A DNA stretch of 8,269 nucleotides from Oscillospiraceae bacterium (GCA_009784765.1 WQXP01000039.1:1-8269); one strand, 5' to 3'. Numbered from the stretch's first letter, positions 1 to 6,620 are shown. Notes: generated by a model from the letters alone, not told the origin. Made by a program: numbers and translations.

Positions 1-1950
1 CGCTCGCTCCAAAACGCACCGGGTTATTTTGGATATGTTCAGAATTCCATGCGCAAAAACATCTTCGCCCTCATGGAGCGGGAGGCTTGGAGTGAGTTTT
101 CGCCCACACTTCGGAACCTGATTCTTTGTGTTTCGCTCACCCGCCACCTCGCTGCTGATTTGGTCGCGGATTTGTGCGACTATGAACCGGAAATCTTTGA
201 TGAGTTTAAGGCGCAAAGTGCCTATATTCGGTATGACAGCTTCTCTGACTCATATTCGCTTCACCCATTTTATCTTGCTTTTCTGCACACAAAACACTCT
301 GCCCTCACTTCCCGCGATTTGCACAAAACATACGAATCCGCCGCCCGTTGGTGTGAACGCAACGACTTCCTCGCTGATGCACTCACTTTCTATGAGAAAA
401 TCGCCGATTATGACGCCATTGTTTGTGTACTTCTGAGGCTTTTTCTCCCTCTGCCCTGCCCGGGTGAATTGCCCCCTGAAACAACTGTACAAACCACAAA
501 AAACATCGCCGCGCTTTTCGAAGGCGCGCCCGACTCGGCTTTCGATAACACACAATACTTCGCCGCTTTGCACATTGCTGTTCTCTCCTCTCTCTCTCGG
601 TTTGATGAGCTTTTCGAGCATTCCAATCTCTATGAGCAAAAGCTCCTCGCCCTTACGCAAAAATCCCACGACAGTTTCGGGGAGTTTATGGAACTTTACC
701 CCAAACATTGCTCCACGCTTTGCTGCTTTTATTTCTTTTTAGGAATCATCCATTCTTTTCGCGACCCTTGTTCCGACTCCTCTGCTCTGCCACAAAACCG
801 CAGCTTTTGTGATTATTTCGCCCTCATGAACAATTACATGACTGCGGATTTTTCTGCGCTGCTCCAATCTTGCGATTTTCGGCGCGGACAGTGGCTGAAC
901 CTCAATTGCTCCGACGCACAAAACGCACCACAAATCTATGCTGACGCACTCATTCGTGCGGACAGGCACGCCGCATCACAATCTGATTCCATTTCTACCG
1001 GTGCTGAGGATTTGATTATCGCTGAATATCACTTTTATCGCGGAGATTTCCAAAGCGCAGAACCGCTGCTCCTCCGCGCTGCACAAAACGCACACACTCG
1101 CGCTTCTTTCGACACCCTTCATCGCACACTCTTTTATCGGCTGCGCACTGCCGCCGCGCAGGGGGATTATTCCAAATTCGAGGACTGTTTTCGCGAAACA
1201 CAATTGCTGCTCTCCGAAAAGCTCTATGCTCTGCGTTTTCTCGCCTGCGACATCACCGGCGCTTGGTATAACGCTGTAATTCGCCGCCCCGACCACTTCG
1301 CGGATTGGCTCAAGGACGACTTTGCCCCTCACGCGGCTTTTGGGTCTTTTGACGAGTTTGCTAATCACACAAAAGCGCGGCATCTCTACCTGTCGCGGCA
1401 TTATCTGCCGCTTTTGGGGTTCTTTGCACGCTCCAAATCTTGCAAAATCGCCCTCTACGGGCGTGTTGAACTCTTGGCTTTGGAGGCTTGCACCCATTAC
1501 AAAAACAATAACATCTCCGCCGCTTTCGCCACCCTTGAGGACGCTTATTTAGCCGCTTCTGCGAATTTCATCACCACACCTTTTGCGGAACTCGGCAAGG
1601 ATATGCGGACTCTCGCTTCTGCCGCCCTAAAGTGCGAATTCCAATCTCTGCGCATTCCACGTGAGTGGCTCGATGATATTCGGCGCAAATCCTCCACTTA
1701 TGCAAAACATCAATCTTTCCTGATTCAAAGCGTTCATCAGCTCGGCGGGGTTGAAATTCCGCCGCTTTCTGCCCGGGAAAAGGATATTCTGCGCCACCTT
1801 TGCCGCGGCCTTTCGCGCCCCGAAATTATGGCTGAACTCTCCCTCTCGCGCAGCCGCATTAACACTGCGGTTGATAAAATCTACGAGAAGCTCAAGGCTG
1901 CTAACGTCGCTGACGCAATTCGCATTGCAATCGAACACAAATTGGTCTGA
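1..1950 (+). CDS. MalT-like LuxR-family transcriptional regulator, C-terminal portion (5' partial)
   Basis: The frame is open from base 1, so the gene begins upstream; the first in-window ATG (49) is probably an internal methionine. About 649 residues are visible. Large MalT-like STAND regulators usually run about 850-900 residues, so the P-loop ATPase part is likely outside. The opening stretch (LMEREAW, TLRNLILCVSL, then LHPFYLAFL) matches the winged-helix segment that follows the ATPase in this family. A long helical, probably TPR-like, region follows (about 350-1760). The C-terminus is a LuxR-type helix-turn-helix (1765-1947) starting LSAREKDILRHL, with the recognition-helix region SRSRINTAVDKIYEKL. 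Such proteins usually switch on target operons when ATP and a small inducer bind. The inducer and targets here are unknown. A strong terminator lies about 75 bases after the stop. The family call is firm; the specific role is not known. Confidence 0.88.
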   Translation, partial: RSLQNAPGYFGYVQNSMRKNIFALMEREAWSEFSPTLRNLILCVSLTRHLAADLVADLCDYEPEIFDEFKAQSAYIRYDSFSDSYSLHPFYLAFLHTKHSALTSRDLHKTYESAARWCERNDFLADALTFYEKIADYDAIVCVLLRLFLPLPCPGELPPETTVQTTKNIAALFEGAPDSAFDNTQYFAALHIAVLSSLSRFDELFEHSNLYEQKLLALTQKSHDSFGEFMELYPKHCSTLCCFYFFLGIIHSFRDPCSDSSALPQNRSFCDYFALMNNYMTADFSALLQSCDFRRGQWLNLNCSDAQNAPQIYADALIRADRHAASQSDSISTGAEDLIIAEYHFYRGDFQSAEPLLLRAAQNAHTRASFDTLHRTLFYRLRTAAAQGDYSKFEDCFRETQLLLSEKLYALRFLACDITGAWYNAVIRRPDHFADWLKDDFAPHAAFGSFDEFANHTKARHLYLSRHYLPLLGFFARSKSCKIALYGRVELLALEACTHYKNNNISAAFATLEDAYLAASANFITTPFAELGKDMRTLASAALKCEFQSLRIPREWLDDIRRKSSTYAKHQSFLIQSVHQLGGVEIPPLSAREKDILRHLCRGLSRPEIMAELSLSRSRINTAVDKIYEKLKAANVADAIRIAIEHKLV

Positions 1951-2024
1951 TTTTACTTTTATCTTGGTTCCGTTCTCCTTCTCCAACAATTCGTGCAGGT
2001 GCCGCAAATCACATACCGCCGCAT

Positions 2025-2059
2025 AAATCCCCCCTCCCAAACATCGGGAGGGGGGATTT
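2025..2059. terminator. Bidirectional Rho-independent terminator between convergent genes
   Basis: The arms at 2025-2038 (AAATCCCCCCTCCC) and 2046-2059 are perfect reverse complements, giving a 14-bp G+C-rich stem with a 7-base loop. The arm ends supply an A run before and a T run after the stem on either strand. The plus-strand tail is the more T-rich (ATTTGTTGATTTT). It lies 75 bases after the regulator stop and 18 bases after the stop of the large minus-strand gene, so it probably ends both transcripts. Confidence 0.88.
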
Positions 2060-2074
2060 GTTGATTTTATCAAC
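2060..2074. other. Small perfect hairpin next to the terminator
   Basis: GTTGAT (2060-2065) and ATCAAC (2069-2074) form a 6-bp stem with a TTT loop. It directly abuts the main terminator stem and lies just past the stop codon of the large minus-strand gene (2077-2079). On the minus strand it precedes the main hairpin and may stabilise the mRNA 3' end. On the plus strand it contains the T-rich tail of the terminator. Its function is inferred. Confidence 0.45.
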
Positions 2075-2076
2075 CG

Positions 2077-5000
2077 TTAATTGTATTGCGTGTGCCAGTT
2101 TTGCGAAGTGTTGGTCGGCAGACCGATGATGAAGCGCAGGATTTCCAGTGCGTCATTGATGTCTACTGAAGTTCTTGCAGTTCCACGTTGGGTGATGTTC
2201 CCTGCAATCAGCGCGTCGGCGCGAGTGGGACTGTTTGCATCAAATACGCTGGGTAAGCCAATAATCGAACGCAATACCGCCAGTGCGTCGTTAATGTCGG
2301 GGCGTGAGTTTCCGTTAGTAACACGCCCAAGCCCGAATTTACCGCCGTTGAATCCACAAGTCGTGCAGTTGTTGCAGTTTTGGCAGCCTAACGCCTGACA
2401 AGTCGCGCAGGTTCCGCAAGGAGATGTAGGAGTACAACTCGCGACTCTCGCGCAGTTTGCGCCCGGGGTGCAGTTCGGGTTAGTACAAGCCGCTCCGCCG
2501 CAAGTGCGGTCTACGAATCGTGAACAGCCTGCAATCGGGTTACATGAAGCGTTGGTACAACCTGCCCCGGTGCAAGTGAGGTCTACGATTTCACAAACTC
2601 CGCAACCGTTGAAAGGACAATTCGCACGGACACCCGAGCAAGTTTGACCGCCGCAAGTGGTACAGCCTGTTGTTCCGCAACCGGTTGCAGGTGCTTGACG
2701 AGTATCGTTCACAGTACAGCCGTCGCGGAGACAAGTGCGGGTTTGGGTGAATGCTTGCATACAGTTCGCTTGAGTTACCTCTTGAGGATTCCAGCCGCCG
2801 AAGTTGTGTCCGAGTGCAGGAACGACTACAGGTTCTGAGTGGGTACAGCCTGTTACAGTACATGAACGTGTGTTCGAACCGGGTGTGAGGCAAGTTGCTG
2901 CAGTTCCTGCTACCGGCTCGCCGAGGGTGTGCGCAAGCACTGCAATCGGGGTAGCCGCGCCGAATGTGTGAGGGCAACCCGGTGTCGCGCAGACTTCTTG
3001 TTGCTCTCCTGCGAGCATACAAGTTGGTTCGCGGATGATGTTTGTGCGACGTGTTGCGTGAGTACAAGCAGCAATACAGTCTTCACAAGGTGAGTGGTCG
3101 CATTTGCCGTGAGTACATTCTACACACGCGCCTTCAGATTGGAAAGTACTCCAGGTGTTGGTTTCGGTGTTGAATGTCGATGTTCCGAGAACTACGCCGT
3201 TTGCGCCAATAAGCGAAACAGTGTCAACGCGGAAGCGTTGCGGGGCTGCAGTGTGAGTGTACAGAGTAACGCTGTATACTTCGATGTCGTTATCGGTCAC
3301 AAAGGCAGCCGGGTTTGTAGGTTGGATAGCCGCGCCGGCGTCCCCTGCGGTAAGCCCGTTCACGTAAGTGATGTTACGAGTTGTTCTGGTACTCGGGGCT
3401 ACTGCCGCAATCCGTGGAATCCAGATTCTGTCAGGGTCTTCGATGTTGTTGGGGTTAGGAGAGCGAAACTCAGGCGAACGTGCTACTTCTTCTACGCCGC
3501 CTTCTTCTGCGCCTTCCTCAGCATGGGCACCTGCGTTCACGCTGAACAGCGCGATGATGGTTTCTGTGCCTTCTAAGTGAGTAGCAGTCATGTTAAATCC
3601 GAAAATGTCGCTCGGTTTAATGCGCGTGCCTTTAATCAAGTCAAGCACATCGAGAACCAAGTCACTGCGGCCTGCTACCGGCGCGCCTTCCGCATTTGTG
3701 TGGACTCTGTTTCCGTTAGTCCAGTTTGTTGCGTTAGCTTCAACTACAGGAGGAGCGATTGTTCCGCCGGTTGCGCAATGTTCGCAAGCACCGACAGGGT
3801 TGCAATCTTCGCAAGCTTCACGTTCGCAGCGCCATTTCGCAGTACAGCCGTCTGCTGTACACTCAACGCCGCATTCGCGAGTTGCTTCTGCCCCTGCGAA
3901 TGTGTGAGTTACACAAGGGAGGAACAGCCTTACCGTGTTCCAAAGGTCGAACTCGGTAAGAATGGCAGCATCGGCTGCTGTTAAGCCGTGTGCTTCGCGG
4001 TTAGCAGCCCCGATATTTGTTCCGCCCACGAAAGGAGGTGCTTCGCCTGTGTTTTGACGGAAAGCAACGTAAATCGTTTTAGCTACGTCTGTGCCGTCAA
4101 CGAGCAGGCTGCGCGGGATTTCAACAGTCATCGTTGCACCCGGGGCAACGGAGAATCCGTTCGCTTGAGCAACTTTGCCTGATGTTAAGTTTGCTTCGTT
4201 GATAATCGCGGTTGAAAGAACTTCTTCTGCTGTTCCCGACAAGTCAGTCCAGACGAATAACGCCCTGTTTGTCGAGCGGACATTGAAGCGTTCGGCGAGA
4301 GTTACGCGAAGTTCAACGCCTGTCACGGGAACTGCCGCCGCTGTAATCGCGGGGTTGCTTAATTGCATGATTTGTGCGGGTGTTCCGCCAACCCTTGCTA
4401 CGCCCGGTTGCGGTGCAGGGTTCACTGTCCACACGAGAGTAGGTACTGCCGCATTCGGGCAGAGTGTGTTGGCACAGTCTGCGTTTTCGCACGCCGCATT
4501 GAGCCTTCCGCAAGTACAGCACGCTGCTGTCGGGAATGTCGCGCCGTTGGCACATACTGTACACTCATTACAAATCGCGCAAGCTGCGTCTGTGCATTTG
4601 AACACGTTGGTACATCCTGTTTGAGTACAAGTTTTGCCGCAATGAGGGGCTGCGCCCTCATAAGTGTGAGCCGCAGGGTCGATGGCTATAACTAAATCTG
4701 CTGCCGCAGGAGTACAGCCTGTGCGAGTACACGCACGAACACCTGCAGTTGTGCAAGTTGCGGCTGTTGTTACGTTCCAGTTGTGTCCGAGAGCCGCGAT
4801 TGTTTCAGTCCAAGTACAGTCTGCCGCGTCGCAAGAACGTGAACCTGCTGCAACACAAGTCGCCGCTACGGTAGTGGTGTTTTCGTGGAGGCAAGCACCT
4901 TCTTCGAGCCAAGCATCAATTTTCATGTTGGAGAAGGACAGGTTGCCGTTGGTTGCGTTAGAGATAATCGCGATTACGCTGGCGTTAAGAATATCTGCCG

Positions 5001-6402
5001 CTACAGCGTCGCCGTTGACTAATCCTGCCGGTTTTTCTGCCGTTTCACACCATACGCCCCATGTGAACTCATATGTGAACGCAGTAGATGTGGCAGAAAT
5101 GCGTGTCGCGTTAGTATTTCCGGTTGCAGAACGCGACCAGATTACTTCAGTAATGCCGGTTGCTGAGCGTCTGCCGACTGCAACACGAATTCCGGCATCT
5201 GCTGTTGCCGATGTTGTCGCTACGTCGAAAGTAACTCTGTAACGAACGCCGTTGACAGGGGCAAAACCCGCTTGAGGCGACCAGTTACTGCCATTCGTGT
5301 GAATGAGGAGGTTCCCGGTGTTGCCGCTTTCGCGGACTTGGTTTACCGTGTTGCCCGTCAAAGTCAAATAATTGTTGACGTTGCTGGACTCCGTGCGGAA
5401 TCCTGCACGGTTGCCGCCAACAGTAACATGGCGGTGTCCTGCGCCTTGAGTTTCAGCTACAGCTAAAGGTGCATCTAATCCCCAAACTTTGACCCACTCA
5501 AAATCGCCTGCATCAGGATTGCAAAGGGGACAATTCGTGAGGTCGCATTTGAATTTCACTGTACAGCCTGCAGTGGTACATTCGGTAGTTCCGCAAACGG
5601 GAGCTGTTCCGAAAGTGTGTGTGGTGCAAGGGGGAGTACCCGTTTCGGGGAAAGAGACTGTGAACGCCACGGTTACAGCGGTAATCGCCGCGTTAGCCGC
5701 ATTCGCACGCAGAGTCGGACCGACACCTGCTACTGCCGCAGTGTTAGCCGCCGCAGGAGTGAGGCGGTTACTCGCGGTGTGGAAGGAGTTCCAAATACCC
5801 ACGTTTACGCGGGGCTGTGTAACAACAGGAAGGCAAGTAGCAGTTCCTGTATCTACCTCTGCATCGTCGATTTGCCAACATTCAAACACAGTGTCATTAG
5901 CGCAACTGTGTTCGAGAGGGGAAACCATACCGAATCCGCCTGCTGCCAAATCTTCGCCGGTGAGGGCAGATAAGGGAATCGCAGTTCCGTTGACGCTGAC
6001 GCTCGTAAGCGAAACAATCGCGTCGTTGAAATGCGGGTCGGGTGCTACAGAACCCGCAGGGTTGGTAACAGTTACACCTGTTTCTCTGTGTTGGACAAAA
6101 TTCGCGTGTTGAGAGCGAATCGAAAGCCCGACAATCGAGTTAGGTACAGGCTGCCCCGTTCCGGGGGCGATAGGTACGTTCGCGGTGAATGTTCCGCCGG
6201 TTGCGGGAACGGTGATTAGTTGCGACAGCCAAGGAGTTGCCTGGTTGTCAGTTCCCCACATATCATCAGCGACTGATGTGTTCATGGTGCGAACCATTAC
6301 TTGAATCGCGACGGTGGGGTTTGCGTTCACTGTCATTGTCGGCATAATGCTCAGGAGCATAGTAAGCGCGATGAACAGCGAAAGAATACGTTTCTTTTTC
6401 AT
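2077..6402 (-). CDS. Large secreted Cys-rich multidomain protein with C-terminal dockerin-like doublet
   Basis: The protein has 1441 residues and no recognised catalytic domain. The ATG at 6402 is chosen because it begins a classic signal peptide: MKKKR, a hydrophobic core, and a likely cut after VNA at residue 27. An upstream TTG (6450) would add 16 polar residues in front of it. Regions in order: beta-rich N-terminal part (28-255); Cys module 1 (259-296); probable beta-sandwich, perhaps carbohydrate-binding-like (300-500); Cys motif pair (504-577); module 2 (578-613) plus extra Cys (614-650); beta-rich part (655-829); module 3 (830-869); beta-rich part with an acidic insert near 961-972 (880-1090); three Cys motifs (1093-1240); very Cys-rich tail (1242-1350); dockerin-like doublet (1356-1429). 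I count 79 Cys, nearly all between the beta regions. It has its own promoters and terminator. The likely role is extracellular binding or scaffolding (inference). Secretion is well supported; function is unknown. Confidence 0.9.
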   Translation of the reverse strand: MKKKRILSLFIALTMLLSIMPTMTVNANPTVAIQVMVRTMNTSVADDMWGTDNQATPWLSQLITVPATGGTFTANVPIAPGTGQPVPNSIVGLSIRSQHANFVQHRETGVTVTNPAGSVAPDPHFNDAIVSLTSVSVNGTAIPLSALTGEDLAAGGFGMVSPLEHSCANDTVFECWQIDDAEVDTGTATCLPVVTQPRVNVGIWNSFHTASNRLTPAAANTAAVAGVGPTLRANAANAAITAVTVAFTVSFPETGTPPCTTHTFGTAPVCGTTECTTAGCTVKFKCDLTNCPLCNPDAGDFEWVKVWGLDAPLAVAETQGAGHRHVTVGGNRAGFRTESSNVNNYLTLTGNTVNQVRESGNTGNLLIHTNGSNWSPQAGFAPVNGVRYRVTFDVATTSATADAGIRVAVGRRSATGITEVIWSRSATGNTNATRISATSTAFTYEFTWGVWCETAEKPAGLVNGDAVAADILNASVIAIISNATNGNLSFSNMKIDAWLEEGACLHENTTTVAATCVAAGSRSCDAADCTWTETIAALGHNWNVTTAATCTTAGVRACTRTGCTPAAADLVIAIDPAAHTYEGAAPHCGKTCTQTGCTNVFKCTDAACAICNECTVCANGATFPTAACCTCGRLNAACENADCANTLCPNAAVPTLVWTVNPAPQPGVARVGGTPAQIMQLSNPAITAAAVPVTGVELRVTLAERFNVRSTNRALFVWTDLSGTAEEVLSTAIINEANLTSGKVAQANGFSVAPGATMTVEIPRSLLVDGTDVAKTIYVAFRQNTGEAPPFVGGTNIGAANREAHGLTAADAAILTEFDLWNTVRLFLPCVTHTFAGAEATRECGVECTADGCTAKWRCEREACEDCNPVGACEHCATGGTIAPPVVEANATNWTNGNRVHTNAEGAPVAGRSDLVLDVLDLIKGTRIKPSDIFGFNMTATHLEGTETIIALFSVNAGAHAEEGAEEGGVEEVARSPEFRSPNPNNIEDPDRIWIPRIAAVAPSTRTTRNITYVNGLTAGDAGAAIQPTNPAAFVTDNDIEVYSVTLYTHTAAPQRFRVDTVSLIGANGVVLGTSTFNTETNTWSTFQSEGACVECTHGKCDHSPCEDCIAACTHATRRTNIIREPTCMLAGEQQEVCATPGCPHTFGAATPIAVLAHTLGEPVAGTAATCLTPGSNTRSCTVTGCTHSEPVVVPALGHNFGGWNPQEVTQANCMQAFTQTRTCLRDGCTVNDTRQAPATGCGTTGCTTCGGQTCSGVRANCPFNGCGVCEIVDLTCTGAGCTNASCNPIAGCSRFVDRTCGGAACTNPNCTPGANCARVASCTPTSPCGTCATCQALGCQNCNNCTTCGFNGGKFGLGRVTNGNSRPDINDALAVLRSIIGLPSVFDANSPTRADALIAGNITQRGTARTSVDINDALEILRFIIGLPTNTSQNWHTQYN
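2116..2337 (-). repeat. Dockerin-like duplicated segment, degenerate calcium loops
   Basis: Two F-hand-like units cover about residues 1361-1384 and 1406-1429 of the large protein. Both share DINDAL, then a helix with xLRxIIGLP, the usual dockerin layout of a loop followed by a helix. In unit 1 the loop positions 1, 3, 5, 9 and 12 read V, N, N, D, D; in unit 2 they read R, T, R, D, D. The first calcium ligand is therefore missing in both, and unit 2 also lacks acidic or amide residues at 3 and 5. The duplication is also visible in the DNA: 2145-2163 and 2280-2298 match at 17 of 19 bases. Classical dockerins bind cohesins; whether this one does is uncertain. Confidence 0.7.
2353..2679 (-). repeat. 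Very Cys-rich tail with a 24-residue tandem repeat
   Basis: Residues 1242-1350 of the large protein hold about 23 cysteines in 109 residues, many as CxxC or CxxxxC pairs. Two adjacent 24-residue units stand out at 1273-1296 and 1297-1320 (DNA 2515-2586 and 2443-2514). Each begins VD-x-TC, then has Cys at unit positions 5, 10, 15 and 21, with CTN after position 9. The segment ends CQNCNNCTTC just before the dockerin-like doublet. It could bind metal or be disulfide-linked; neither can be shown from sequence. Confidence 0.75.
2683..3126 (-). repeat. Second block of C-x9-C-x4-C motifs (three copies)
   Basis: Residues 1093-1240 of the large protein begin with a Cys/His-rich start (CVECTHGKCDHSPCEDC) and then hold three copies of one motif, with Cys at 1128/1138/1143, 1171/1181/1186 and 1214/1224/1229. 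The spacing is C-x9-C-x4-C each time. The first two copies end in LAHTL (His 1158) and ALGHNF (His 1199). This resembles the ATC...GH-type repeats common in surface proteins of gut Clostridia. No function is established from the sequence. Confidence 0.7.
3796..3915 (-). repeat. Six-Cys module, copy 3
   Basis: Residues 830-869 of the large protein. A C-x2-HTF start (C830, H833) leads to Cys at 844, 848, 853, 859, 864 and 867, then NP. The spacing C-x3-C-x4-C-x5-C-x4-C-x2-C matches copy 2 exactly. It is followed by another CxxC pair (873, 876) before the next beta-rich region. Confidence 0.8.
4564..4671 (-). repeat. Six-Cys module, copy 2
   Basis: Residues 578-613 of the large protein. HTY (H579) leads to Cys at 588, 592, 597, 603, 608 and 611, spaced C-x3-C-x4-C-x5-C-x4-C-x2-C, then N. 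The C-x2-H start seen in the other two copies is lost here (Ala in place of Cys). An unrelated Cys-rich stretch (614-650, nine cysteines) follows directly. Confidence 0.8.
4672..4893 (-). repeat. First block of C-x7-C-x4-C motifs (two copies)
   Basis: Residues 504-577 of the large protein. Cys at 516/524/529 and 550/558/563 have spacing C-x7-C-x4-C. Both copies start with AATC and have TAG or AAG before the second Cys. Copy one ends ALGHNW (His 540), the typical end of these repeats. The second copy runs straight into six-Cys module 2, whose first His (579) sits where its closing His would be. Confidence 0.7.
5515..5628 (-). repeat. Six-Cys module, copy 1
   Basis: Residues 259-296 of the large protein. 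A C-x2-HTF start (C259, H262) leads to Cys at 270, 275, 280, 286, 291 and 294, then NP. The spacing C-x4-C-x4-C-x5-C-x4-C-x2-C is the same as copies 2 and 3 apart from one added residue in the first gap. It links the N-terminal beta-rich part to the probable beta-sandwich at 300-500. Confidence 0.8.
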
Positions 6403-6412
6403 TTTAGTAAGT

Positions 6413-6420
6413 TTTCCTTT
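6413..6420 (-). promoter_or_regulatory. Ribosome binding site of the large Cys-rich gene
   Basis: AAAGGAAA on the minus strand, with the AGGA core 12 bases before the ATG at 6402. The gap is somewhat longer than ideal. The site nevertheless supports the ATG that starts the signal peptide, because the upstream TTG at 6450 has no comparable site. Confidence 0.6.
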
Positions 6421-6450
6421 CTGAATCTGCGTATGTTTGCTTGTTGTCAA

Positions 6451-6488
6451 GATTCGCCCCGCGAATGGGCAAAGCCCATCCTACGGGC
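6451..6488 (-). promoter_or_regulatory. Structured 5' leader with nested palindromes
   Basis: This stretch lies in the 5' UTR of the large Cys-rich gene. It holds two perfect hairpins that share two bases: ATTCGC/GCGAAT (6452-6457 with 6461-6466, loop of 3) and ATGGGC/GCCCAT (6465-6470 with 6474-6479, loop of 3). An outer pairing of CCCG (6484-6487) with CGGG (about 6459-6462) would enclose the second hairpin but break the first, so alternative folds exist. No T run follows, so it is not a simple terminator. It could be a leader regulator or a copy of a dispersed palindromic repeat. Confidence 0.55.
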
Positions 6489-6520
6489 TTATCTCTTCTT
6501 TTAGCCTCTAATACACATTT

Positions 6521-6550
6521 ATTATAATTATAGACATTGTACCATATCAA
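6521..6550 (-). promoter_or_regulatory. Sigma-A promoter P2 of the large Cys-rich gene
   Basis: On the minus strand, TTGATA (6545-6550, 5 of 6 matches) and TATAAT (6521-6526, 6 of 6) are separated by 18 bases. Transcription would start near 6514, giving a leader of about 112 bases. It overlaps promoter P1, shifted about 15 bases downstream. Confidence 0.6.
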
Positions 6551-6564
6551 AACAGCTTTGTCAA
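6536..6564 (-). promoter_or_regulatory. Sigma-A promoter P1 of the large Cys-rich gene
   Basis: On the minus strand, a perfect -35 box TTGACA (6559-6564) and TACAAT (6536-6541, 5 of 6) are separated by exactly 17 bases. Transcription would start near 6529, giving a leader of about 127 bases before the ATG at 6402. It is the best promoter match in the window. Confidence 0.8.
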
Positions 6565-6620
6565 GAGCTTTTACGAAAATTTTACATTAAAATATTTCCC
6601 AAGTGCATATACATATAAAT

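Noticed and set aside
1627..2073. Minus-strand ORF of 148 codons with a protein-like stretch near 1950-2020 (CDLRHLHELLEKENGT)
   Set aside because: It runs through the terminator stem and is antisense to the conserved LuxR helix-turn-helix. It has no ribosome site. The protein-like part is short and may be chance or a relic.
2591..3067. Minus-strand ORF in another frame of the large gene, rich in Arg, Ser and Cys
   Set aside because: It is a frame shadow of the Cys-rich repeats, and the main frame is continuous through it.
2353..5628. Repeated GTACAGCCTGT-like and CAAGT-like DNA words suggesting a CRISPR array or DNA repeat
   Set aside because: Spacing is irregular and the words simply encode the recurring TGCT and TC-type residues of the Cys motifs in one open frame.
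3094..6112. Many plus-strand ORFs of 60-210 codons opposite the large Cys-rich gene
   Set aside because: Their Val/Ala/Arg/Ser-rich text is what antisense reading of a Thr/Ala/Cys-rich gene gives. None has a recognisable domain or start signal.
6403..6450. TTG start at 6450 for the large gene, and TTGACA at 6445-6450 as a -35 box
   Set aside because: Starting at the TTG would put 16 polar residues before a clean signal peptide. The TTGACA has only GATTCA at the right distance and would start the mRNA at the ribosome site.
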